DNA from: Mytilinidion resinicola
Taxonomy: Eukaryota; Ascomycota; Dothideomycetes; Mytilinidiales; Mytilinidiaceae
Reading direction: 5' to 3'
DNA length: 64,000 nucleotides
NCBI RefSeq assembly: GCF_010093595.1
Contig: NW_022985472.1
Location: 1 to 64,000, forward strand
Below, piece after piece: positions 37,545 through 47,184 of the stretch (positions are counted from its first letter, which is position 1; each line of letters begins with the position of its first letter). The translations under genes were made by a program, and so were the position numbers. A model generated the notes under the pieces. That model was not told the DNA's origin, made no database searches, and saw only the letters and a program-made list of their open reading frames with translations.

Positions 37545-37735
37545 AGAGTGGGGAGAGTGGAGATGGAGAGATGGAGAGATGGAGAGATGAGAGTGGAGAG
37601 TGGAGAGTGGAGAGTGGAGAGTGGAGAGTGGAGAGTGGAGAGTGGATATGGAGAGTGGAGAGTGGAGATGGAGAGTGGTGAGAGAATGGTGAGGAGAGTG
37701 GAGAGTGGCGTTGGAGAGTGGTGAGCGGAGAGCAG
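37545..37735. repeat. GA-rich minisatellite (GAGAGTG)n
   Basis: Seven-base GAGAGTG units and variants GAGATGGA repeat for about 190 bases on the plus strand, a purine-rich strand asymmetry. It lies upstream of the minus-strand JmjC-Ulp1 gene and may act as a polypurine promoter tract or simply be a slippage repeat. Confidence 0.9.
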
Positions 37736-38429
37736 AGGCGCGGAGGATCGGGCTCCGTACTTAGTGGGGCGAGGCTGGCGAATCAGAGTTCAGAACACCT
37801 CACCGGAGCCAGTACTCGCAAGGGGGATCTACCCATCAGTCTCTATCGAGATGTTTGAAACTACACCCCAGGCTACACGCTTATGTACGAGGTGATACTG
37901 GATATGTTCGGTTTCGATGTCGTCTATAGCCATTCAAGCCGTTCAGGCAGAGCGCGAAGCCCCGTGTGGCTAATCTCCCTCCGAGTCCGCCTTGCTCGCC
38001 GTCCCTTTACGAAACGCTCCAAGAATTCCCGCTGCCTTCTTCGGCGCTTCTTCGTGCGCACCTGACTGCATGTCTTCACCCGCCAGCGCCCGTACCCTCG
38101 CGCTTGGTGCCACCGCCTGCTCAAACAGGAAGACTGCAAAGCATAGTGGTCAACACCCGTCAACTGCTCCATGAGGCAGCGGTTCCAATTTGAGGGGACC
38201 GTACATGTTTGCCCCAAAAACTGGGCTGAAAGGGGGGCCTGTAGATAGTTTATGACCTAGAAGAAATTCATTGGGTTGCGGTATTTCAAAGTACTTGGAT
38301 TCTTCGTTCCCGGATTCTTCATCGCTCAAGTTCAGCAATCAAGCCGTTGCCACCTCCAAGCTCAGTGATTTCGTCGTTTGGTTCTGCCATGCGACGTAGG
38401 ACCGTCGAGAATTATGAAAATTTATCTAT
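37736..38429. other. Normal-composition DNA without a convincing gene
   Basis: Open frames exist on both strands but none shows a domain. A minus-strand stretch at 38,395-38,150 begins MAEPNDEITELGGGNGL and, after a frame change, continues DEESGNEESKYFEIPQPNEF, which has protein-like composition and may be a broken gene. Nothing more can be said. Confidence 0.35.
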
Positions 38430-39000
38430 TTAGCGACATTGCGTGCTGTGCGGCACAGCTCCTATCAGCCCGTGTCGATTTAAGGCGATTCTAATGTTCC
38501 TCGCCATGCACCCTTGTATGTTGGCGGGGATCAACCGACGAATCAGAGCTTGCGCGCTGGCACTCTCAACATTCTGTGCCAGCAGCTGAGCGCCGATTGG
38601 CCAGCCTCGCTCACTCGTGATACGCAACGCCCTCAGCATAGTCGCAACCTAGCCGTAGGAGGATGGTTGTTAGCCATGCATCGGGGAGAGCGATGAGCGC
38701 AGCGATGAATGTGGAGGCGGGTTAGTGGAAGCGTCGCGAAGGAGCTGGAGGAGAGATATGTTGCGATTGTAGAGATGTGACAAGAGGTTGTACGTCTCGC
38801 CATGGTCGCCCAGGTTCAGGTCCAGCGCGCACATTGAAGTGAGGATAGTGCCGGCCGAAGTCGAGGGTGGCCGTTTGGTGCAGGCTGCGGGGCGGGAGGA
38901 TGGGGCGGCAGTGGTGGTCGTGAGAGATGCAGCTAACGTACGCCGATGGTCAAGTTCGCGACTATGCTCAGGGCATTGTGCATCACGAGCGAGGAGTCGA
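38430..39000 (-). pseudogene. Possible minus-strand coding relic, unrecognised
   Basis: A minus-strand frame reads from about 39,000 to TAA at 38,430 with only two internal stops (TAA and TAG near 38,645-38,680). It contains ALDLNLGDHGETYNLLSHLY and, after the stops, LRALRITSERGWPIGAQLLA, then LIRRLIPANIQGCMARNIR. The composition is protein-like and the two stops fit C-to-T changes of Gln codons. No family assigned. Confidence 0.25.
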
Positions 39001-39044
39001 ACAAGCTAACGGGTTCCTTTCCCTTCACATAGCAAGCTTGGCCA

Positions 39045-39850
39045 GAGGACAACACGCCGACGGTAAAGGGAGGTAGATGAATTTTTTCCTAAGTCCAAGG
39101 ACACTCCTTGTCCGAACCGCAACCGCCAAGTTTGGATTTATGGAAGCCCCCCGACCTCACCCATCCTCCCCTACAAACGCAAAGACTCGCTTGACCGCCA
39201 TGTAGTGGAATACCACAAGGCCCTAAAACCCCGACGCAATCGGGAATGCGATGCTCCGAATGCAACGTCAAGTGCAACCATGATAACAATGTCCCATGCA
39301 GTAAATGCGCATGGTAACGACGACTGCCACTCAAAGGAACGATGAGGGAAACCGGAAGAGCAACTGGCGCCCATTTTCCAGCCAATTTGGGTACCTGAGC
39401 GGGTGAATGCAGGACTCGTCGATACGCCCTTTAATTAGAGCTTAGGTAATTCGTTAACTAGATCTGGACGCATGTGTGAGAAAAGAGCTTGCTTAAATAG
39501 GTCTCCAACACATGCCTCTCACTTTTTCCTTAAATGGTCCGTACGTCACAGCTTGAGTAAATGGAAGCTCAAAGTCCGTAGCCACAACGGCCGTTCCAGT
39601 AATCACCCCTCCACCAATAGAGAGCCATCGTCGAGAGGTTCGGTAGTTGGCGTGCAAGAGCAACAACCTGGACAAAGGCGATCCCATTGTGCTCAAGCAG
39701 GTGATCGGAGATGGTTGGAGTGGATATGGTGGGAGGGTAGGTGATTGTGCGGGTGGGCCGAATGGAGGTGACTCGCTTGGATCGTTTGATGAAGAATTGA
39801 ATAGTACTAATTTGAAAAGTTATGGCGCTCTACTACTGCAGTATGCGCGG
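39045..39850 (+). repeat. Duplicated segment, less mutated copy
   Basis: Collinear with 59,005-59,730 from TTTTTCCTAAGTCCAAGGA-like sequence through TACGCCCTTTAATTAGAGCT to AATTTGAAAAGTTAT. Where this copy has CA or TG the other usually has TA. The other copy also lacks about 85 bases present here around 39,232-39,316. Confidence 0.92.
39105..39400 (+). pseudogene. Remnant of a C2H2 / Zn2Cys6 transcription factor
   Basis: Within the duplicated segment one frame reads YKRKDSLDRHVVEYH (39,172-39,216), the second half of a C2H2 finger. In another frame 39,246-39,314 reads MRCSECNVKCNHDNNVPCSK and then CAW, with the C-x2-C-x3-C...PC-x2-C spacing of a Zn2Cys6 cluster lacking part of the basic loop, then TAA. 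Fungal regulators with a C2H2 finger followed by Zn2Cys6 are a known class. The two parts are in different frames and no long downstream ORF follows, so this is a broken fragment or spans a lost intron. Confidence 0.45.
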
Positions 39851-39894
39851 TACGCTTACTCGGCAGCCTCCTAGTCTTCTTGGTAAACGTACAT

Positions 39895-40065
39895 GCTACA
39901 CAAATTGGAATGCATGCCAATTTGTATAGCGGTATGTGAGCTTGTACATGAGCTCGTACGTGAGCTTGTACATAAGGCTATACAAATTGGCGAGGCTACA
40001 CGAATCGGAAAGGATGAATAACGGCTGCACAAATCGGCGAGTCTACACGTGCAGATGCACGTGAG
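39895..40065. repeat. Palindrome and GAGCT-GTAC repeats (MITE-like), upstream of oxidoreductase
   Basis: A 36-base near-perfect palindrome (39,895-39,930; arms GCTACACAAATTGGAATG and its complement) is followed by three units of GTGAGCTTGTACATGAGC type and by further copies of GCTATACAAATTGG. The related but RIP-mutated tract is at 12,561-12,650. It sits about 190 bases before the ATG of the oxidoreductase and so lies in its promoter region. Confidence 0.75.
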
Positions 40066-40250
40066 CTCCGGACGAAGTTCCGAGCAGTTCCAGCCAATCA
40101 GAGGATCGGATGAAAGGGACGCACCTTAGTCACGCAAGAACATCTCTACCATTGCCGATATTTAGCCGCAGCGATCGGCAGACTTCGTTCCATGACGCGG
40201 TGACAGAAAACCTTTCACTTTTAGCGTCTCACGAACAATCACATCCCAAC

Positions 40251-41526
40251 ATGCAATCAAATCATCGCAAGGACAAGATTGACTTCCTCATTGTGGGAGG
40301 AGGATGTATTGGCACGTCAACAGTGGTTGCATTGAAAAGGAAATGGCTAGAGGCACGGATCGTCTGGTATGCCGGAAATCACGAACACACTGCTTCAAAC
40401 GACTTTCTCAAGATCATCCGCGACGCGTACCCTGATCCCATAATGGTCGAATATGCAAACCGGGCGATGCAAAAATGGAAGACCGCCCCTTATTGCGACT
40501 ACTTCCATCAGACATCGTGGATCCAGGCAATTGATCGGAATACAAAGAAGACAATGAACAAGGGGCAGAGCGACGAGAAGGTGACAAACCAGCAGATGAT
40601 GAGTCTTGTGGGATCCACTGCGGAACCACTGCTCAGCACGACAGAAGAGCTGTTCCTCAATCGAAATGTGGGTTATGCAGATTCAGACCTAGCTGTGCAA
40701 GCGGTGTACGACAATCTTGCAAAGCTGGGCGTGGAGCTGCACAAAGAAAATGTCACGAGGCTTGTCATCGAGGTCGGGAAATGCGTAGGAGTTGAAGTAG
40801 GCGATTCAATTGTTCGAGCCGAAAAAACAATCGTGTCAGCAGGAGCGTGGACTCCTAGCCTACTGGAGAAGTCGGACGTTGCTGTCCCTCCAGGGTTCTT
40901 TCAGGTCAGCGCGGTTGGTGTGGCCGTACTTGAACTGAGTGAGGAGGAATTCAACGCTCTGAGATCTATGCCGATTCTCGTGACCGAAAATGGTAAAGTA
41001 CTGCGCATCGAATTTTGCAATCACTAACACTTGATAAGGCGAAGTCATGTTGTCGAGGGCACACAAAGTTCTCAAAATGACAACCACGGAAACATTTCGG
41101 ATTGGACATCCGGATGAATTGAGCGATGCAGTCGACATCACGCCTAACCGTGAAGTGTTGGAGAAAATGCTACCACAATTTGGGGGTAGAGAGCTGAAAT
41201 CTTTTAGTTGTCCGTGAGTGCCCGGTAACTCTTGCTGTAGGATGGAGACTTACCATTTGACTAGTGACCTCCTTACCCTATACCAGTATCCAATCGTGGA
41301 CGAAGTGAAAGGGATCCAGCAACTCACCCTTGCAACAGGAGGGTCGTATCATTCGTACAAGCTCATGACGATCATCGGAGAAATTGTTGTCCTACGCATT
41401 TGTGGGGAGGAAAGTAACGATGAGTTGGAGCGAACAGTCCAAGCTCGCTGCAAGTGGGAAAGACATGAAGGAATCCAACCAGTACATCCGAATATAGTTC
41501 CCAAGCGTGAGATGCCACTTAAGTAA
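40251..41526 (+). CDS. FAD-dependent amine-oxidase-like oxidoreductase (sarcosine/fructosyl-amino-acid oxidase family)
   Basis: The likely start MQSNHRKDKIDFLIVGGG puts the Rossmann motif GGGCIGTSTV directly after the N-terminus; an in-frame ATG at 40,110 would add 47 residues of unlikely sequence. The family signature ASNDFLKIIRDAYPDP follows (residues ~45-60), then VSAGAWTPSLLEK (residues ~196-208). A 46-bp intron (40,993-41,038; GTAAAG, CACTAAC, AAG) joins ENG to EVM. The C-terminus carries LATGGSYHSYKLMTIIG, the second FAD-binding segment, and VHPNIVPKREMPLK, typical of the family. Members oxidise secondary amines and release hydrogen peroxide; the substrate cannot be told. One TGA lies at 41,215-41,217 inside a GTGAGTG...TGTAG tract of 27 bases. 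Either an unusually short intron removes it or the gene is disrupted there. Confidence 0.75.
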
Positions 41527-41668
41527 GGCATATCGGCTTGCCATCTATAACTACATCAACCCGATTTGCAAGCAACTCGAACCAGTCTTTGTCCAATCGT
41601 CCTGAGGTCTTGAAGTTCCAAATCACTTGAAGGATCACGCATACGTCGAGACAGTTCTGATCTGCTGG

Positions 41669-43947
41669 TTAGAGTTGTCTGCCGGGTTTGGTTGTGCAAC
41701 TGACCGATGGATTGCCGTCGCCAATCTGCTTAAGAATTTGATACATCTTCCTAAAAGTATCTGCTTTCGTGGTGCACGCACAGACCCAAACAAAACAGAT
41801 CGCTGGATGGATCCCGCAGTACCAGTCTCCCTTTATTGGCAGGCGTTTAAGCTCTTGAGCAAGACATTCTGCATTATTTTCGATGGCCGGGTCGTTATGA
41901 GGAAGCCTATCCCTGTCAGACATGAAGCTTCACCACGTTGATTGTCTTACCTGTAAAGACGGCAGTAAGCATAAAGCCTTGCTGTAAGCCGGTGTGTTTC
42001 CATCGTCCTAGTCGCGATCTCATTTACCAATGGACGCTTTTGATCCCGTTTATCCAGATATTGTACCGTTTCGTCTATCTCTTTGATAATGTTATGGCTA
42101 TAGGGTTGATCTTGCTGATTTTGTAAAAGTCTTGCTCGCGCATCCTTCCAGATACGATGCTGAATATGGAGCAACTTTCGTGTTACCCCCGTGATGCTAT
42201 GCACTTTGTGAAGGTCGGAATATTCGCCTTCTGCCAACCAGTCCCAGTTGAGCTTCTGGAACTTATATTAATTATTTAGAGGCAGGAATGCCATGATCTA
42301 TACCACGTGAGCAGTTATAACCACGTTCGGCCCTTAACCTGGGTAATGATGCAGCTGGTAGAAAAACTCTGTCCAATAATGGGAATGGCATTCTGGATAA
42401 ACGATTGCGTGGTGGATAATCAGCATCTAAGTAGCGTTTCTGGCCTCCGCATCCTTCGTGTCACGGAGTTGTTGCTGTGCGTGTCTCAAGGAAAATTGCG
42501 CCACTTTCTGTAGCGCTGTCCTCTGCGGACTATTACTTGGGAAATACAACTTAAGATAGGACGCTGAAATGCAAGCCACTATGCACGAAATGGCTCTGTA
42601 ATCTTTCGCTATTGGCACCAATTGAAGGTAGAGATTGTTGCTTAAGAATGAACGGCCTTTACAGAGAGCTTCGATGTCTTGGAGATGTTAGTATGGTCTG
42701 CGAAAGATATGTGATTGCCACTTATAAAATTGTTTGACCTGTGCTTCTGTAACGCCAGAGCATCCTGAATACTTGATTAGGCCGTCCTTGGATATGACCG
42801 CAGGTTTTTTGTTGAAGCTGATTGTGAATGACACAGTCGTGTTGTGCTGAACTTGATAACCTGGGAGAAGCCGCTGGCGCTTAGGATATGGCAATTGTCT
42901 GGTGTTGATTATCAATCGCTCGATTGCTTTGTCCGCTTCGTCTATAAAAGCGAAAAACTTCGCTGCTAGGTTATTATACTTTTTAGACTGCTCAATTTGC
43001 TCCGGTGTTAACCAGTCGAGAGCCTATGCCTTTAGAAGGCATTCAGCACTAGTTGAAATTAGTTTCTGATAAATAGCTGGGCGGTGTTACACTTACTCTT
43101 CCAAGGAAAGGGAGACAGCTAGGGTCAGTCCTGGACAGATGTCATTAATTCTGGACTCTATCTTTCCACGGTTGATATGTCTTTGGAATCTCTTCTGGTA
43201 TACTTTCTGCGTCGATTTCAATGCCCCTTTAAAGTTAGGGTAGGCTTTAATCAGTAGGGCCGCTCGACAAAACTCTTCTCGATGTTCCGGGTTGCGTTTC
43301 TTCGCTTCAACTATTCGCTTCTTCAGCTTATAATAAAGCCAAATTCGATGGAACGAGTTTCTGTCCTTTCGATCTTGGCTGACGTCCGCGTCCGTAGAAT
43401 TCAGAACGCTGTTGGACCATTGTGTGCCGCAAGAGAACTTGTAGTGGCCCAGGCAGGTTTCCGGCTTGTCGTACTACAATGCCCTGGTCTTGTCGAGTCT
43501 CCTTATTCTGGATTCCTAACTATCTGAAATTTTTTCGCGGAGTTTCTGGCGGCGAGTAACGTCCTCGAGCTCCCCAGTGTCCTTATTTTGCCCCTGCTCT
43601 TGGTTTTCACCTGCTGAGAATCGAAACGCGATTTTGTTTAAGCCGCCATCGCGACATTCTAAGTAGCTTTATTGAGAATTCTGGCAGAAAGACTTGCCCT
43701 TTTCGATTCCACCATCCGAACTGGCAGCAGGCTTGATGAGGAGGGCAATTGAACCGTCTTTCCTGTGTTTACAAGACACGCGGACCCCTGGGCTAGCAGA
43801 GACTATGCAGTTATCAGGTTGAGATATTCTTCGCGAAGATGCTCTCGGACGCTTATATCGTGCGGTGCAAACAAAGTTGACGACGGCGCGGCCGGCGGGA
43901 ACGGAGGGCCCTGAGAAGCGGTTAGCGTGGAGACAGTCTGTCTCCAC
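41669..43947 (-). pseudogene. Unrecognised ~700-codon gene with nine TAA/TAG stops
   Basis: From about 43,947 down to TGA/TAG at 41,669 the minus strand reads in one continuous frame apart from two probable introns (43,096-43,049, GTAAGT...CTAAT...TAG; 41,950-41,913, GTAAGA...ACAG, only 38 bp). Nine in-frame stops occur, all TAA or TAG, for example after CQNSQ, LKA, HIFRRPY, EARNAT and FLPLNN. Recognisable stretches include FSCGTQWSNSVLNSTDADVS, EFCRAALLIKAYPNFKGALK and a C-terminal ATRTMETHRLTARLYAYCRL. The last resembles the helical region of fungal transcription factors (Fungal_trans_2 type), but this is a weak impression. The absence of frameshifts shows that point mutation alone inactivated it. 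The upstream end runs into the 169-bp inverted repeat, so the 5' end is undefined. Confidence 0.6.
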
Positions 43948-44047
43948 GCTAGCCGCTTCTTAAAACCCCCTGCTCGTGTCGCTTCCGGACGCATGTGCCA
44001 AGCAACTATGCCGGCTGACCTCCCTGTCACCTTATCAGAATCACCAC
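43879..44047 (+). repeat. 169-bp inverted repeat, left copy
   Basis: Nearly identical to the reverse complement of 51,795-51,963; the few differences are single bases, mostly transitions. It contains a 47-base hairpin at 43,914-43,960. The two copies bracket a 7.7-kb stretch with the Zn2Cys6, ABC transporter and proline-rich genes. Confidence 0.95.
43914..43960. repeat. 47-bp near-perfect hairpin
   Basis: Arms AGAAGCGGTTAGCGTGGAGACA and TGTCTCCACGCTAGCCGCTTCT pair with one mismatch around a three-base centre GTC. The same hairpin is in the other inverted-repeat copy near 51,882-51,928. Confidence 0.93.
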
Positions 44048-44367
44048 CATCCAGCTCTACCGCACCTCTCGGAATCCGAGGTTGTTCCTGATCAGAATCA
44101 CTTATGTGTACACGCGGAGGGATCTCTGGTGTTAAATCCCATCTGCCCCTCGGCGAAGAGACATGTCTTTGAAACGGAGATTCGCCCTCTTCTTTAACCC
44201 TTACTCTAGAGCCGCTCCTACATGTTTGCATTGCCTTCCACAATACATGGAGAACCGGCCTAGACTCGATGCACACCCTCGCCTAATGGTATGTTTTCAA
44301 AAGCACTGTATAAGTGCGTTATTGTTGACCTAAGCAGCGTCATGCAAACAGGGTGGAAGTAAGGATA
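44048..44367. other. No convincing gene
   Basis: A minus-strand frame of 157 codons (44,276-43,803) is open here but its middle is inverted-repeat sequence, so I do not accept it as a gene. Confidence 0.4.
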
Positions 44368-44760
44368 TCAGATAATACGATTCTTACGCAAATCATCGAT
44401 GGTCACGAAGAAGCCTTGGTGCTGCCTCCAGCGGCGATAGCGGATTTGGGCGTCGCAGCTTTCGGCACTCTCAACAAATACCAGCACGAACGAGGTGAAG
44501 AGATTGGCAAAACTTCGATTTAGATTCAGAGCTTCTCTGCTACACGTAATGTTGACGCTCCTGCCAATCACGATATCTGGGTCGATACGGAGATTATAGA
44601 TGTATCCTTCGCATTTGGCCGCTGCAGGAAGGAATGCGCAGCCTATGCCACCAATACAAGCGCACGGAGCCTCAGCACCACCAGTTGTTTAAGGTGCGTT
44701 GGAGCGTCTGGTATGCCACAATCTTATCCCGTTACCCTCTAAGTCAGGAATTAACCCAGT
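44368..44760 (-). pseudogene. Small unrecognised minus-strand coding segment
   Basis: The minus strand reads from about 44,760 (GLIPDLEGNGIRLWHTRR) to TAA at 44,368 with one stop near 44,690. It contains a Cys-containing stretch APCACIGGIGCAFLPAAAKC, then LRIDPDIVIGRSVNIT and FANLFTSFVLVFVESAESCD. The composition is protein-like and the single stop fits a mutated Gln codon. Start, domain and function are unknown. Confidence 0.35.
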
Positions 44761-45113
44761 CTGTTAACTATCCTTGATTATTTGTATTTTTCACGGGTCC
44801 AGCCTTACTACCCTGCCTTTTTATCGAAGGTGGGATGAGACATGCTAATGGATGCACCTCCGTGATGGCTGCATCCGAGGCAACAAAACATATAATTGAA
44901 CTCCTCTCCTTACGCCCTGCATACACTGATTGTCTACCGGTCAGCACCCTGCCCTGCATTAAATTAAGCTTGCGCGCCCTCTACTGAGCCACGATGGAGG
45001 TTGGATCCTGCAACCCCAGCCCTCAACCTACTGAGTGTACGCCCCGTCCCAAAATCGTTATCCGCATCGCGCCTACCTATTCAAAACATCTCTCGGACCA
45101 GCGACACTGATAG
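44761..45113. other. Region upstream of the Zn2Cys6 gene
   Basis: Normal composition. An ATG at 44,993 opens a 38-codon frame (MEVGSCNPSPQPTECTPRPK) that could be a first exon, but I could not connect it in frame to the coding stretch that starts near 45,114. Confidence 0.35.
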
Positions 45114-45917
45114 TGCTTGACAGCCACTTGCCCGCACATCATCCAATACGTTCCGAACCCGCACGGCGTTCACTATCCGTTTTCGCCCACAAGAGCTGAA
45201 GAGCCAGTGCGCTCTGCCTCACTGTACGACCAACTAAGTGTTCCGTACCTACAGCCTGTTGCTCCTCTGAATGGTTATTATACACCGTCCCCGTATGCTC
45301 CGGCCGATTTTGCTCAGACTTTACGCTTATCATCTCGTCCTTCCTGCTCCCAGCTAAGCGAGGCGGATTATACCAGTGCCTATGAGCACCCGAAATGGAA
45401 AAAGAGGCGAAAGGGGCATAATCGAGTCCTTTAAGTGAGGTTACAAGAAATTAGTGAACTGTGGCAGAAGTGCTAACTTGACTGTGCAGGCTTGTGATTA
45501 CTGTCGGTCCAAAAAAGCGAAATGCAGCGGCGAGCAGCCTTCTTGTAGGTTTTGCATGAGGAACGGCCTACCATGCAAATACGCCGATGTGACAAGGTAT
45601 CTCCAGGAACTACCACGCTACAGACTATGACTTACTCGTTCAGGAAAAAAACAGCTCCCGAAATTGGAAGTCTTTAGAGCATGGTAGAAGCTTCCAAGAG
45701 GGAGGTCACCGAACTCAAGAACACCCTAAAAGATCGCGATGGCGAAGTTGCCGAACTTAGGATCAGCATGAGAAATCATGAGAGCGAAGTGGACAATCTC
45801 AAGAGACAGGTTCAGATTTTGGGAGGGTTTGCGAACGACGTCAACCGGTGTTTCTTGCGTTTTGGACAAAAGGCAACCTCTGCACCACTTCAGACTTTAC
45901 CCTCCGAAAATCTATAG
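45114..45917 (+). pseudogene. Zn2Cys6 transcription factor with two nonsense codons
   Basis: Three exons: 45,114-45,434, 45,490-45,596 and 45,644-45,917, with introns of 55 bp (GTGAGG, GCTAAC, CAG) and 47 bp (GTATCT...CAG). Exon 1 codes a Pro/Tyr/Ser-rich N-terminus and a basic HPKWKKRRKGHNRVL. Exon 2 holds a canonical zinc cluster, C-x2-C-x6-C-x6-C-x2-C-x6-C (CDYCRSKKAKC then CRFCMRNGLPC). Exon 3 begins with a linker and a coiled-coil dimerisation stretch (REVTELKNTLKDRDGEVAEL). Such proteins bind CGG-type sites as dimers. The codon at the end of exon 1 is TAA (45,432-45,434) and exon 3 has TAG (45,674-45,676); both would be Gln before a C-to-T change, and the residue before the Cys cluster is often Gln in this family. 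The true start is uncertain. It lies 1.3 kb before the ABC transporter, on the same strand. Confidence 0.75.
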
Positions 45918-47184
45918 TTGGATGAGATGTATAGATATTGATTGAATCCATGGGCCTGATATGATGGTCGAGTTTGTAAATATTCAATCAAGTTTTGGAG
46001 CCAGTTTGCGTCGGCTGGTTAGAAGCGAGTTTAAAAGGGGCGACTGAGCGGTGGGCTTCACCGGAGCTCTCCTCTTTTCGATTGGGGAACTTGAATGAAC
46101 AGATTCTGAGGTGGGGTGAGTCTTGATCCAATTCGCCAGACACTTAGATAATGCAATGCAGCCTGAATTCGGATCGTGATACCAATATTCTCATGGTGCG
46201 GGGGTGACTGCAACAGCTTTGACGTGGCGTACATGTGTGCCGCTTATGTCCATGACTCTTACAGGCCGCGCATCTCAGATGCCATACACCTCAGTGGCCA
46301 TGCACCATGCACCTCAGTGGCTATGCACCTCAGAGCGAGTAAAAAGGGCCATTTCTTCTCTTCCCGCACCCGTCCCCTCCCCTGGGCTCCTGCGTCCCAT
46401 TTCTTCCCCCCTCTTCCAGGAGAAGACATTATTTGACGATGGATCTGGGCAGGCAGTCAGGCACAACCAGGGAAAGGCTCAGTCCATTCCTATCGTGGAT
46501 ATGTCGTCAGACCAAGACTGCCCTCGATGCGCTAAGAACGGAGATTGAACATTCGGTGAGGATGCCGGCAAGGCTATCCAACGGTGAGATGATCCCGATG
46601 TCTGGAATGACTGGTAGCAATCAACAGTTTGGTATGAACGTGTCTGGGAAAACAAGAAGAGCCCTAGCGGGCGCCACAGGGCCAGAGAACCGGGTGAGCT
46701 GACAGAGACCGATATTAGAGGAAAATGGGGCGTAGACAGAGTGACAATCGGTAATTTGGGTCGCCACGATAGTTACGCCCTGCATTAGTCTAGAAGCACG
46801 TAGGATCTGTTGTTATGGAGTCCGGTTGCACGTATTAGGGGCTGAACCGGACCCACAGCCGACGAGCATGCTTTATGGTGAGTGAAGTGGCTGTTCATCA
46901 TTGGCTCTTATCTGTTTGCCTTGTTGTGCTTAAGCGGGATCGCAGATGGGGGATGATTCTTTGGCCTCTCGGAACAGTTTACAGTTTCACCGCTGCAGGC
47001 AACGAATTCGGCTCTGCAGTCGGCCAGCGCTAGGCTGTGCACGACGTCGCTTATGAGTAGTTTAGGACACTGTCAGTGTTTAAAAAGAGGACCTGTGGGA
47101 CGTTGTTCGAACCACCGACTATCTTGCTCGGCTTTCCCTGTTTGCACTCCCCACGCATTTACTTATTATCGAGGACTCATCGAT
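45918..47184. other. Intergenic region between Zn2Cys6 gene and ABC transporter
   Basis: Contains short open frames on both strands without recognisable content. Short ATGCACCTCAGTGGC repeats lie at 46,281-46,332. It would hold the promoter of the ABC transporter; no TATA or other motif is distinctive. Confidence 0.4.
46281..46332. repeat. Short direct repeats of ATGCACCTCAGTGGC
   Basis: Three imperfect copies: GCCATACACCTCAGTGG, ATGCACCTCAGTGGC and TATGCACCTCAG, overlapping by a few bases. Confidence 0.7.

Noticed and set aside
40414..40629. Minus-strand ORF of 71 codons
   Set aside because: Antisense shadow of the FAD oxidoreductase.
43803..44276. 157-codon minus-strand ORF
   Set aside because: Its centre is the 169-bp inverted repeat and hairpin, so the open frame is probably fortuitous.
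46204..46702. Two overlapping plus-strand ORFs of 114 and 89 codons between the Zn2Cys6 and ABC genes
   Set aside because: No domain, no splice logic, repetitive start; likely chance frames in GC-normal DNA.
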